Source: Streptomyces sp. NBC_01481 (GTDB lineage Bacteria > Actinomycetota > Actinomycetes > Streptomycetales > Streptomycetaceae). From it: DNA of 64,000 bases. The notes beneath the pieces are model-generated. The model was not told the origin of the DNA and ran no database searches. It saw only the letters and a program-made list of their open reading frames with translations. This document shows positions 25,276 through 34,692 of the stretch, in pieces (within the stretch, counting starts at the first letter, position 1; each line of letters opens with the position of its first letter). Location: positions 384,501 through 448,500 of the forward strand of contig NZ_JAPEPT010000001.1 of NCBI RefSeq assembly GCF_026339995.1, given 5' to 3'. A program made the position numbers and the translations under genes.

Positions 25276-25659
25276 GTGAAGTATCTGACCGTCCAGGAGG
25301 TCCTGGACCTGGCGGAACTCGCTTGCGAGGGGCAGCAGGTAGCGGTGCGCGACCTGGGGCTGCTCAGCTCGGCAGTGCATCGCCCACAGTCGCAGATGTT
25401 CGGCATTGAGGCATATGTCGATCTCTTCGAGAAGGCCGCCGCTCTGCTCCAATCGCTGGCCGTGAACCATCCCCTGGTGGACGGAAACAAGCGGATGGCG
25501 TGGATGTCCACGGTCGTGTTCCTCGATTTCAACGGCACCGAAATGGTCGATGTCGATCAGGACGAGGCGTACAAACTCGTCATCGAAGTGGCCATGGGCA
25601 GTCTCGAAGACGTGAGTCAGATCGCCCTGCGTCTGCGCACCTTGCACGAAGAGATGTGA
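25276..25659 (+). CDS. doc: Fic/Doc-family toxin
   Basis: 127 residues, Doc-sized. The Fic active-site motif appears as 'HPLVDGNKRMAW' (residues 65-76), with Leu where most have Phe (HPF-x-D/E-GNKR). The phosphate-anchor GNKR and the catalytic His are intact. Phage P1 Doc phosphorylates EF-Tu; similar activity is likely. The GTG start touches the antitoxin stop with no gap, so production is coupled. Followed by a strong terminator, making a self-contained two-gene module. Confidence 0.87.
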   Translation: MKYLTVQEVLDLAELACEGQQVAVRDLGLLSSAVHRPQSQMFGIEAYVDLFEKAAALLQSLAVNHPLVDGNKRMAWMSTVVFLDFNGTEMVDVDQDEAYKLVIEVAMGSLEDVSQIALRLRTLHEEM

Positions 25660-25674
25660 GCTGAGTCGCACCCT

Positions 25675-25708
25675 GGGCGGGCCCGGCCTTGTTCGGCCGG
25701 GCCCGCCC
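25675..25708 (+). terminator. Intrinsic terminator after doc
   Basis: Perfect 14-bp stem GGGCGGGCCCGGCC / GGCCGGGCCCGCCC around a six-base loop, 15 bp past the doc stop. Confidence 0.85.
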
Positions 25709-25783
25709 GTCGCTCACCGGTAGGGTGGCCCGGTTGTCGTACCGACGTGCGCCCCGAGCCCCCGAGCCCGTGAACCGGAGACC

Positions 25784-27568
25784 GTGACTACTACCGCCTC
25801 CCACCACCTCTCGCCCGCGTTCCCCGGGCGTGCCCCTTGGGGTACCGCAAGCAAGCTGCGTGCCTGGCAGCAGGGTGCCATGGAGCGGTATCTCCACGAG
25901 CAGCCACGGGACTTCCTCGCCGTCGCCACCCCCGGCGCCGGGAAGACCACCTTCGCGCTCACCCTCGCCTCCTGGCTGCTGCACCATCACGTCGTCCAGC
26001 AGATCACCGTCGTCGCGCCCACCGAGCACCTCAAGAAGCAGTGGGCCGCGGCCGCCGCGCGGATAGGCATCAAGCTCGATCCGGAGTACAGCGCCGGGCC
26101 GCTGAGCAAGGAGTACCAGGGCGTCGCGGTGACCTACGCGGGTGTCGGCGTACGGCCCATGCTCCACCGCAACCGCTGCGAGCAGCGCAAGACCCTGGTG
26201 ATCCTCGACGAGATTCACCACGCCGGTGACTCGAAGTCGTGGGGCGAGGCGTGCCTGGAGGCCTTCGACCCGGCGACCCGGCGGCTCGCGCTGACCGGTA
26301 CGCCCTTCCGGTCCGACACCAACCCCATTCCCTTCGTGCAGTACGAGGAAGGGAACGACGGGATCCGGCGGTCCTCCGCCGACTACACCTATGGGTACGG
26401 GAACGCTCTGGGGGACGGGGTCGTACGGCCCGTCATCTTCCTCAGCTACAGCGGCAATATGCGCTGGCGCACCAAGGCGGGCGACGAGATCGCCGCGCGC
26501 CTCGGCGAGCCGATGACCAAGGACGCGATCTCGCAGGCCTGGCGCACCGCGCTCGACCCGCGCGGCGACTGGATGCCGAATGTGCTGCGCGCCGCCGACA
26601 AGCGGCTGACGGAGGTCAGGAAGAGCATCCCGGACGCCGGCGGTCTCGTCATCGCCTCCGACCAGGACTCGGCGCGTGCGTACGCCAAGCTGATCCGCGA
26701 GATCACCGGCACCAAGGCGACCGTCGTGCTCTCCGACGAAGCCGCCTCGTCCCAGCGGATCGAGGAGTTCAGCGAGAACGAGGACCGCTGGATGGTCGCG
26801 GTCCGCATGGTGTCCGAGGGCGTCGACGTGCCGCGCCTCGCCGTGGGCGTGTACGCCACCACCATTTCGACGCCGCTCTTCTTCGCGCAGGCGGTGGGGC
26901 GGTTCGTACGGTCCCGCCGACGCGGCGAGACCGCGTCCGTCTTCCTGCCGACCATCCCCAACCTCCTCGGCTTCGCCAACGAGATGGAGGTCGAGCGCGA
27001 CCACGTCCTCGACAAGCCGAAGAAGGACGGGGAGGACGACCCGTACGCCGAGTCCGAGAAGGAAATGGCGGAGGCGGAGAAGCAGCAGGACGAGGACACC
27101 GGTGAGCAGGACATGCTCCCCTTCGAGGCGCTCGAGTCCGACGCGGTCTTCGACCGGGTGCTCTACGACGGCGCCGAGTTCGGCATGCAGGCACATCCGG
27201 GGAGCGAGGAGGAGCAGGACTACCTCGGCATCCCGGGGCTCCTGGAACCCGACCAGGTGCAGCTCCTGCTCCAGAAGCGGCAGGCACGGCAGATCGCGCA
27301 CAGCCGCAAGAAGCCCGACGACGAGGCCGATCTGCTGGAGCTGCCGGCCGAGCGGCGTCCCGTGGTCTCCCACAAGGAGCTGCTGGAGCTGAGGAAGCAG
27401 CTCAACACGATGGTCGGCGCGTACGTCCACCAGAGCGGCAAGCCGCACGGGGTCATCCACACCGAGCTGCGCCGGGTGTGCGGCGGGCCGCCGAGCGCGG
27501 AGGCGACCGCCGGGCAGATCCGGGAGCGGATCAAGAAGGTTCAGGAGTGGGCGACGCGAATGCGGTGA
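25784..27568 (+). CDS. DEAD/DEAH-box helicase
   Basis: Superfamily 2 ATPase, 594 residues. Walker A is 'ATPGAGKTTFAL' (~49-57). The DEAH-like box is 'LVILDEIHHAGDSKSW' (D142-H145). 'RLALTGTPFRSD' is motif III, 'EGVDVPRL' lies in motif V, and motif VI is 'QAVGRFVRSRRRG'. The C-terminal ~200 residues are acidic ('EDDPYAESEKEMAEAEKQQDEDTGEQD') and end in a helical 'RERIKKVQEWATRMR'. The layout resembles type III restriction Res subunits and conserved actinobacterial helicases, but no methyltransferase is nearby. GTG 25784 with GGAG just upstream. Probable role in DNA repair or RNA metabolism; not assigned. Confidence 0.85.
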   Translation: MTTTASHHLSPAFPGRAPWGTASKLRAWQQGAMERYLHEQPRDFLAVATPGAGKTTFALTLASWLLHHHVVQQITVVAPTEHLKKQWAAAAARIGIKLDPEYSAGPLSKEYQGVAVTYAGVGVRPMLHRNRCEQRKTLVILDEIHHAGDSKSWGEACLEAFDPATRRLALTGTPFRSDTNPIPFVQYEEGNDGIRRSSADYTYGYGNALGDGVVRPVIFLSYSGNMRWRTKAGDEIAARLGEPMTKDAISQAWRTALDPRGDWMPNVLRAADKRLTEVRKSIPDAGGLVIASDQDSARAYAKLIREITGTKATVVLSDEAASSQRIEEFSENEDRWMVAVRMVSEGVDVPRLAVGVYATTISTPLFFAQAVGRFVRSRRRGETASVFLPTIPNLLGFANEMEVERDHVLDKPKKDGEDDPYAESEKEMAEAEKQQDEDTGEQDMLPFEALESDAVFDRVLYDGAEFGMQAHPGSEEEQDYLGIPGLLEPDQVQLLLQKRQARQIAHSRKKPDDEADLLELPAERRPVVSHKELLELRKQLNTMVGAYVHQSGKPHGVIHTELRRVCGGPPSAEATAGQIRERIKKVQEWATRMR

Positions 27569-27785
27569 TCCGGACCCCGCCCGTGACCGGATTCTGGACG
27601 AGGTCTTCCGCTGAGCGGACCAGGTCGCTACTGTCCCCGCATTGCACACGCCCCGTGGCAGCGCCGCCGCGGAGCGCAGCCGGTGTGCCAGGGCCTGCCG
27701 GCGGCCTCGGGGTGCGTCGCCGATGGGACCGGTGTCGCTGCTTCCGTCGAGGACCGCCGTCACTCACTCCGAAGGAGAGGGCGTC

Positions 27786-28427
27786 GTGACCGCGGAGACT
27801 TCCCAGACGCTCGACCGGGGACTGCGTGTCCTCAAGCTGCTCGCCGACACCGACCACGGGCTGACCGTCACCGAGTTGTCCACCAAACTCGGCGTCAACC
27901 GAACCGTCGTCTACCGTCTGCTCGCCACCCTTGAGCAGCACGCCCTCGTCCGCCGTGACCTGGGCGGCCGCGCCCGGGTGGGCCTGGGCGTATTGCGCCT
28001 GGGCCGCCAGGTGCACCCGCTGGTGCGGGAGGCCGCGATGCCCGCCCTGCGCTCGCTCGCGGAGGACATAGGGGCTACGGCTCATCTCACCCTCGTCGAC
28101 GGCGCGGAGGCCCTCGCGGTCGCGGTCGTCGAGCCGACGTGGACGGACTATCACGTGGCCTACCGGGCCGGGTTCCGTCATCCGCTGGACCGGGGCGCGG
28201 CGGGCAAGGCGATCCTGGCCGCGCGCCAGAACAAGGGGAAAGAACCCGGATACACGCTCACCCACGGCGAACTCGAGGCGGGCGCGAGCGGTGCGGCCGC
28301 GGCGCTGGTGGGGGTGACGGGGATAGAGGGGAGCGTGGGCGTGGTGATGCTCTCGGACTCGGTCCCGGAGAGGGTGGGCCCGAGGGTGGTCGACGCGGCG
28401 AGGGAAGTGGCGGACGCGCTGCGCTGA
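27786..28427 (+). CDS. IclR-family transcriptional regulator
   Basis: Winged helix at ~1-65: 'TLDRGLRVLKLLADTDHGLTVTELSTKLGVNRTVVYRLLATLEQHALVRRD'. It is followed by an effector domain beginning 'AMPALRSLAEDIGATAHLTLVDGAEAL'. 'PLDRGAAGKAILAA' is the IclR ligand-domain signature. At 213 residues it is about 40 shorter than typical, with the last part of the effector domain compact. GTG 27786 follows AAGGAGA. No obvious target operon is adjacent. Ligand unknown. Confidence 0.88.
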   Translation: MTAETSQTLDRGLRVLKLLADTDHGLTVTELSTKLGVNRTVVYRLLATLEQHALVRRDLGGRARVGLGVLRLGRQVHPLVREAAMPALRSLAEDIGATAHLTLVDGAEALAVAVVEPTWTDYHVAYRAGFRHPLDRGAAGKAILAARQNKGKEPGYTLTHGELEAGASGAAAALVGVTGIEGSVGVVMLSDSVPERVGPRVVDAAREVADALR

Positions 28428-28502
28428 CGGGTCCCCTGGCGGGGTGCCGGTGCGGTTCGGGGCGGGGGAGGAACCAGCCCGTGCCCCCGAACCTCCGGCA
28501 AG

Positions 28503-28526
28503 CGCCCTTGCGCCCTTGCGCCCTTG
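28503..28526. repeat. Short tandem repeat, 8-bp unit x3
   Basis: CGCCCTTG repeated three times in the gap between the IclR gene and the S16 protease gene. Probably slippage in noncoding DNA. Confidence 0.8.
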
Positions 28527-28590
28527 CGCCCCCTGAACCCCGCACCCCGGACCCCGCAGCCCCGCCCCCGCGTCCCGATACATTGACCCC

Positions 28591-29379
28591 GTGCTCTCCA
28601 GCCTCACGCGCCCCCGCGCCCTCGCCCTCTGCGCCCTCCCCATCGTCGCGCTCTTCGCCGTCGTCGGGCTCGCGCCGTTGCCGTACGCCGTGGCGCAGCC
28701 CGGTTCGACCGCCGATGTGCTGGGTGACGTCAAGGGCGCCCCGGTCATCACCATCTCCGGCGCCCCGACCCGTACACCCAAGGGCGAGCTGCGGATGACG
28801 ACCATCGTCGCGACCGGGCCGTCCGCGGACGTCGATCTCGGGGATGTGGTCGACGCCTGGTTCAGGACGGACCGCGCGGTGCTGCCCCGTGACTCCGTCT
28901 ATCCGCGGGGCAAGTCCGACGAGGAGGTCGCCGAGCACAACCTGAAGGACATGGAGAAGTCCCAGGACGTCGCGACCACCGCCGCGCTCTCGTTCCTCGG
29001 CGAGGATCCGGCGAAGGTCAAGGTCACCCTTCATCTCGCCGATGTCGGCGGGCCCAGCGCCGGGCTCCTGTTCTCGCTCGGGATCGTCGACAAGCTCGAC
29101 GGCGACGGCGCGGGCGGCGATCTCACGGGGGGACGGACCGTCGCCGGTACGGGGACGATCAGCCCCAGCGGCGAGGTCGGGGCGGTCGGGGGTGTCTCGC
29201 TGAAGACTCGGGCCGCCAAGCGCGACGGCGCGAGTGTCTTCCTCGTGCCCAAGGGGGAGTGCTCCGACGCGCAGGCCGAGCTCCCCAAGGGGCTGCGGCT
29301 GATCCCCGTCACGACCCTCAAGGGCGCGGTGGAGTCGCTTCGGGCGCTGGAGAAGGGCGGGAAGGTTCCGAGCTGCTGA
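28591..29379 (+). CDS. Membrane-anchored Lon-like (S16) serine protease domain protein
   Basis: An N-terminal membrane helix ('ALALCALPIVALFAVVGLAPL') is followed by an extracytoplasmic part and a Lon C-terminal proteolytic domain. The catalytic Ser is S156 in 'GGPSAGLLFSLGI' and the catalytic Lys is K205 in 'VSLKTRAAKRDG'. The 'GTGTISPSGEVGAVGGV' strand between them is standard Lon. Related YlbL proteins carry a PDZ domain before the protease; this one is shorter (262) and has no visible PDZ. GTG start at 28591. Its 3' end overlaps the convergent MFS gene by 62 bp. Confidence 0.87.
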   Translation: MLSSLTRPRALALCALPIVALFAVVGLAPLPYAVAQPGSTADVLGDVKGAPVITISGAPTRTPKGELRMTTIVATGPSADVDLGDVVDAWFRTDRAVLPRDSVYPRGKSDEEVAEHNLKDMEKSQDVATTAALSFLGEDPAKVKVTLHLADVGGPSAGLLFSLGIVDKLDGDGAGGDLTGGRTVAGTGTISPSGEVGAVGGVSLKTRAAKRDGASVFLVPKGECSDAQAELPKGLRLIPVTTLKGAVESLRALEKGGKVPSC

Positions 29380-30622
29380 CCGCCGCTGCGGGCGGCGCGT
29401 CCATCTCGCGCCAGCTCGGGAACACCGCCGGTGCCAGCGTCGCCAGGAAGTACACACAGCCGATCGCCAGCAACGCGGCTGCCAGTCCCGTTTGTTCGAC
29501 GAGCCAGCCCGCGGCCAGTCCGCCGAGTGGAGTGGTCAGCAGGACACCCGAGGTCGTCACGCCCGCGACCCGGCTGCGCAGTTCGTCGGGAATCCGCTCG
29601 TAGATCACCGTGGTGAGGATCGGGTTGAGCATCCCGGCCCCGAGACCGCCGACGGCCATCGTCACGGCGAGCGGCACGGTCCCGTCGACCAGCGCGGCCA
29701 CCACGAACCGCGGCAGTCCGCACAGCAGGAACGCCCCTGTGAACAGGACCCGCCGCGGGAAACGGTGCCCGATCGCGCCGTACAGGAGGGCGCCGAGCAG
29801 CGCGCAGCCCGCGAAGACGGCGACCAGCAGGCCCAGATGGCGCGCCCCGCCCAGATTCTCCCGGGCGTGTACGGGCAGCAGGACCGAACTCCAGCCCTGG
29901 TCAAGGCCGTTGGTGAGCATGACCATGGTCGTGATCGCCAGCAGCAGCCGGGTGCGCAGCAGGAAGGCGTATCCCTCGCGCAGCTCGCCCCGGTACGCCG
30001 CGAGGGAGACGGGCTTCGCGGCCCGCCGGGGATCGGCCGCGCCGAGTGCCCGTATGCCTGCGAAGATCAGCAGCGCGGAGCCGCAGAAGGTCAAGGCGTC
30101 CAGCAGCAGAACCGCCTCCGCGCCGGTCACCGCGATCAGTACGCCCGCGAGCGCCGCCCCGGCCATCCGGGCGCCGCGCGAGACCGCGTCGAAGAGGCTC
30201 GCAGCCCGGGAGAGGTCCGTGCCCGCCGCCTTCGCGAGATCGGGGACGAGCACATAGCGCGCGGTCTCGCCGGGCGCGTGGAAGAGGCCGGTCACGGCCA
30301 TCAGCGTGCACAGCATCCAGAATGCGAGCGCCCCGGTGTAGTGCAGCAGCGGGATCGCGCCGATGGCGAGGGCACAGATCAGGTCGGAGGCGATGCTGAC
30401 CCGGCGGCGGCCGATGCGGTCGATGACCGGGCCGCCGGCGATCGCGGAGACCACGACCGGCAGGGTCGCGCAGAAGGCGACCAGGCCCGCCTTGGCGGGG
30501 CTGCCCGTGGTCTCCAAGGCGAACCACGGGACGCCGACGAGGGTGAGTGAATTCCCGGTGATCGATACGGCGTTGGCCGCCAACACGCTCGCCAGCGGCC
30601 CCCGTCCCCCCTCGTCCTTCAT
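29318..30622 (-). CDS. MFS transporter
   Basis: Twelve-helix permease of the Bcr/EntS-like type: 'LAANAVSITGNSLTLVGVPWFALETTGSPAKAGLVAFCATLPVVVSAIAGGPVIDRIGRRRVSI' holds the loop 2/3 motif 'D-R-x-GRR'. The C-terminal tail is Pro/Ser-rich and disordered. It starts four bases inside the small upstream ORF (ATGA), and lies in a row with that ORF and an ArsR-type regulator, suggesting a regulated efflux unit. Overlaps the convergent S16 protease gene at the 3' end. Substrate unknown. Confidence 0.86.
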   Translation of the reverse strand: MKDEGGRGPLASVLAANAVSITGNSLTLVGVPWFALETTGSPAKAGLVAFCATLPVVVSAIAGGPVIDRIGRRRVSIASDLICALAIGAIPLLHYTGALAFWMLCTLMAVTGLFHAPGETARYVLVPDLAKAAGTDLSRAASLFDAVSRGARMAGAALAGVLIAVTGAEAVLLLDALTFCGSALLIFAGIRALGAADPRRAAKPVSLAAYRGELREGYAFLLRTRLLLAITTMVMLTNGLDQGWSSVLLPVHARENLGGARHLGLLVAVFAGCALLGALLYGAIGHRFPRRVLFTGAFLLCGLPRFVVAALVDGTVPLAVTMAVGGLGAGMLNPILTTVIYERIPDELRSRVAGVTTSGVLLTTPLGGLAAGWLVEQTGLAAALLAIGCVYFLATLAPAVFPSWREMDAPPAAAVSSSEPSRPSPAPEATPPRP

Positions 30623-30801
30623 GCGATACGTGCTTGTCGGCGCGCCGGCGGTTTCATGAGCCGCAGCCCCAACTCGACGAGCACCAGGCCGAGTTGTGTA
30701 CGGATCGGGGCACGGCGGGGGCGCAGGGCGACCTCGGCGGTCTCGCCCCGCAGCTCGTCCGCGCGTATGGAGTGCAGCTGGCGATGCACGTCGGGATGCA
30801 T
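30619..30801 (-). CDS. Small conserved-looking protein upstream of the MFS gene
   Basis: 60 residues, 'MHPDVHRQLHSIRADELRGETAE...', basic and Arg-rich, ending four bases into the MFS gene (ATGA overlap). Small proteins with this opening are common in Streptomyces, from memory. Translational coupling argues it is real. No function can be assigned. Confidence 0.55.
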   Translation of the reverse strand: MHPDVHRQLHSIRADELRGETAEVALRPRRAPIRTQLGLVLVELGLRLMKPPARRQARIA

Positions 30802-30872
30802 GGCGGTGTCCTCTCGATCGGTCGCGCAGTCTGTCGCGCAGTTCGGTTGAGTCGGTCGGCGGGCTCGGCGAA

Positions 30873-31457
30873 TCAGTCGGTCGAGCGCGGGAAGGAGTGC
30901 AGATGCATCCGGACCTGCGCGGCGTCCTCGGCCTCGGGGCCGGGCGCCAGCTCCGTGTAGCTCTCGATGAGGTCGTGGACCTTCGCGTTCAGCTCGAAGG
31001 CCTGCGCGGGAGTCAGCCGCAGAGTGAAGTCACTGAGGTCGGAGCTGCGGCGCCAGGCCTCGGGCCAGTCGTGCGCCGTGCCGAGCCAGGTGCCGACCTC
31101 CTCGGTGTGGTGGGTCGCGATCTCGTGCATCAGGAGATCGGCGGCCCCGCGCACCGCGGGATCGGGGTTGTCGAACAGCGAGTATTCGATGGTGATGCCC
31201 TCTTCCGCGGCCTTCCACCAGCGCTCCCGGCCCTTGCCGCGCTCCGGGTCGTCCGCGACGAAGCCGTGCGCCGCGAGCTGGCGCAGGTGGTAGCTGGTCG
31301 CGCCGCTGGATTCCCCGAGCTTCTCGGCCAGCTGCGAGGCAGTGGCGGGCCCGTCGTGCCGCAGCGTGTTCAGCAGGCGCATACGCAGCGGATGGGCGAG
31401 GCCGCGCAGAGAGCGCGGGTCGAGCCGGCGGTATTTGCGGTCTTCGGACTCGGACAT
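30873..31457 (-). CDS. ArsR-type winged-helix regulator
   Basis: 194 residues. The DNA-binding domain at ~10-75: 'LDPRSLRGLAHPLRMRLLNTLRHDGPATASQLAEKLGESSGATSYHLRQLAAHGFVADD', a helix-turn-helix typical of ArsR/HTH_20 repressors. The C-terminal helical part ('FTLRLTPAQAFELNAKVHDLIESY') likely dimerises or senses ligand. No metal-binding Cys cluster, so not a classic metal sensor. The palindrome touching its start codon suggests autoregulation. The MFS pump downstream is the probable target. Confidence 0.85.
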   Translation of the reverse strand: MSESEDRKYRRLDPRSLRGLAHPLRMRLLNTLRHDGPATASQLAEKLGESSGATSYHLRQLAAHGFVADDPERGKGRERWWKAAEEGITIEYSLFDNPDPAVRGAADLLMHEIATHHTEEVGTWLGTAHDWPEAWRRSSDLSDFTLRLTPAQAFELNAKVHDLIESYTELAPGPEAEDAAQVRMHLHSFPRSTD

Positions 31458-31459
31458 GA

Positions 31460-31477
31460 TGCAAAGATAGCTTTGCA
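31460..31477 (-). promoter_or_regulatory. Autoregulatory operator of the ArsR-type gene
   Basis: TGCAAAG-ATAG-CTTTGCA is a perfect inverted repeat two bases from the start codon. Related half-sites (GTTGCAAC at 31486-31493, CTTTGCAA at ~31499) follow within 30 bp, so several repressor dimers could bind. Reading toward the gene, CTATCT inside the palindrome could be the -10 of an almost leaderless promoter. Confidence 0.6.
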
Positions 31478-31540
31478 GAGGAGTTGTTGCAACGATTTCT
31501 TTGCAAGCACCTCTTTGTAAGAGTCTCGCGCCGTGTCGCC

Positions 31541-33284
<1,744 letters not shown>

Positions 33285-33522
33285 CCGGGGCTCCGCCCGG
33301 GACCCCTTGCGGGGGCGCTGCCCCCGGACCCCCGCGCCTCAATCTCCCCCAGACTTCGCGCCGGGGGGACCCCCACGGGGCTGGATGTGCGGCAGGGGCC
33401 GCACATCCAGCCCGTCCGGCGTTTGAGGACATGCGGCCGGAGGTCGCATACGGGGGTCCAGGGGGCGAAGCCCCTTGGGAACGGGCCCCGCGCAGCGGCC
33501 CCGCACCGCCTACGCTGGACGC
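33285..33522. repeat. Dispersed intergenic repeat with stem (copy 2)
   Basis: Contains GGGCTGGATGTGCGGC paired with GCCGCACATCCAGCCC (33378-33413, 16-bp perfect arms, loop AGGG). It is followed by 'GTTTGAGGACATGCGGCC' and '...GGTCGCATACGGGG', sequence shared with 7810-7845. Flanked by smaller GC stems (for example GGGGGCGCTGCCCCC). Acts at least as the hpd terminator. At the right end, TACGCT (33511-33516) could be the -10 of a leaderless promoter for the next gene. Confidence 0.65.
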
Positions 33523-33804
33523 ATGGCCAGGATGAATGACGTCGGCGGCATGCAGGGCTTCGGGCCCATCGACACCACCGACGACACCGAGCCCTTCCAC
33601 GCCGACTGGGAAGCCAGGGTCTTCGCCCTGAACCGCGCCCTCATCGCCGGCAAGGTCTTCAACCTCGACGAGTTCCGCGACGCGATCGAGTCCATGCCGC
33701 CCGCCGAGTACCTCGCGGCCTCGTACTACGAGCGCTGGTTCCACGCCATCGTCAGCCTCCTGGAGCGCAAGGGCGTCATCGCGGCGGGTGAGCTCGATGA
33801 CTGA
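33523..33804 (+). CDS. Nitrile hydratase beta-subunit, N-terminal half (SCNase beta-like)
   Basis: 93 residues: 'MNDVGGMQGFGPIDTTDDTEPFHADWEARVFALNRAL' is the opening of nitrile hydratase beta subunits, ending 'YYERWFHAIVSLLERKGVI' where the first domain of that subunit ends. In classical nitrile hydratase the two beta halves are one chain; here they are separate genes, as in thiocyanate hydrolase. ATG 33523 sits six bases after a TACGCT -10, suggesting a leaderless mRNA. ATG 33532 is the alternative. Overlaps the next gene by 8 bp. Confidence 0.85.
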   Translation: MARMNDVGGMQGFGPIDTTDDTEPFHADWEARVFALNRALIAGKVFNLDEFRDAIESMPPAEYLAASYYERWFHAIVSLLERKGVIAAGELDD

Positions 33805-34087
33805 CGCCACCACCGACCGCTTCACGCCGGGCGCCGTGGTGCGGACCGCCCACCACGACCCGCCGCACCACACGCGGTTGCCCCGGTACGCCCGCGGCAA
33901 GCACGGCACCGTCGTCGAGCCCGAGGGCCGCACGCCGCTTCCCGACATCCGTTCCCAGGGGCGCGACGACGCCCCCGTCGAGCAGGTCTACGCCGTGCGC
34001 TTCGCGGCCCGCGATCTGTGGGGCGACGGCGACCACCATGTCGTACTCGATCTGTCCGAGAGCTACTTGGAGGACGACCAGCCGTGA
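33797..34087 (+). CDS. Nitrile hydratase beta-subunit, C-terminal SH3-like half (SCNase alpha-like)
   Basis: 96 residues: 'RFTPGAVVRTAHHDPPHHTRLPRYARGKHGTVVEPEG' and 'VYAVRFAARDLWGDGDHHVVLDLSESYLE' are the SH3-like barrel of the nitrile hydratase beta subunit, with the conserved 'YARG..G.V' and 'LW' contacts to the metal subunit. GTGAG precedes ATG 33797, which lies inside the previous gene. Encoded between the beta N-half and the metal subunit, in the same order as thiocyanate hydrolase operons (scnB-scnA-scnC). Confidence 0.85.
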   Translation: MTDATTDRFTPGAVVRTAHHDPPHHTRLPRYARGKHGTVVEPEGRTPLPDIRSQGRDDAPVEQVYAVRFAARDLWGDGDHHVVLDLSESYLEDDQP

Positions 34088-34671
34088 CCGGAACCCACGC
34101 GGACGCCCTGATCTCCCGCCGCGTACGCCGTCTCGAAACGCTCCTGGAAGAGCGCGGCATCGTCGCGGGCGCGGGGCTCGACGAAGCCCTCGACGCCTTC
34201 CTGAGCAGCGCGTCCCCGGCGAACGGGGCCAAGGTGACGGCCCGGGCCTGGACCGACCCCGCCTTCCGCGCCCGTCTGCTCGCCGACGGGACCGCGGCCG
34301 TCGCCGAACTCGGCCTGACTGCCGGGGGAGTGCAGCCGCAGCGCCTGCGCGTCGTCGAGAACACCGAGCACACGCACAACGTCATCGTCTGCACGCTCTG
34401 CTCCTGCTACCCCATCCGGCTCCTCGGACCGTCCCCGAGCTGGTACAAGAGCGAGGCCTACCGCTCGCGCGTGGTGCGCGAACCGCGCGCGGTACTGGAG
34501 GAGTTCGGGCTGCATCTGCCCCCGGACGCGGAGATCACGGTGTGGGACTCGACCTCGGAGACCCGGTACATGGTGCTGCCGCGCCGCCCGGAGAACACCG
34601 AGTCGCTGACCGAGGCGGAACTGTCGGCGCTGGTGTCGCGCAACGCGCTGATCGGCACTGCGGCGATCTGA
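34084..34671 (+). CDS. Nitrile hydratase/thiocyanate hydrolase metal subunit
   Basis: 195 residues carrying the metal claw 'VCTLCSCYP' (C103, C106, C108), in which two Cys are oxidised after translation. Thr after the first Cys (C-T-L-C-S-C) is the cobalt-type signature; iron enzymes have Ser. The surrounding 'NVIVCTLCSCYPIRLLGPSPSWYKSEAYRSRVVREPRAVLEEFGL' is typical. The final residues 'ETRYMVLPRRPENTESLTEAELSALVSR' are also family-standard. GTG overlaps the previous stop. No cobalt-insertion chaperone (P14K/NhhG type) is adjacent. It hydrates nitriles or thiocyanate-like molecules; which one is undetermined. Confidence 0.9.
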   Translation: MTGTHADALISRRVRRLETLLEERGIVAGAGLDEALDAFLSSASPANGAKVTARAWTDPAFRARLLADGTAAVAELGLTAGGVQPQRLRVVENTEHTHNVIVCTLCSCYPIRLLGPSPSWYKSEAYRSRVVREPRAVLEEFGLHLPPDAEITVWDSTSETRYMVLPRRPENTESLTEAELSALVSRNALIGTAAI

Positions 34672-34692
34672 CGAGGGCCGTACGGCGGCCGG

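Noticed and set aside
25784..27568. Type III restriction enzyme Res subunit
   Set aside because: The ATPase motifs fit, but no methyltransferase (Mod) or nuclease motif is visible nearby, so only a general helicase call is made.
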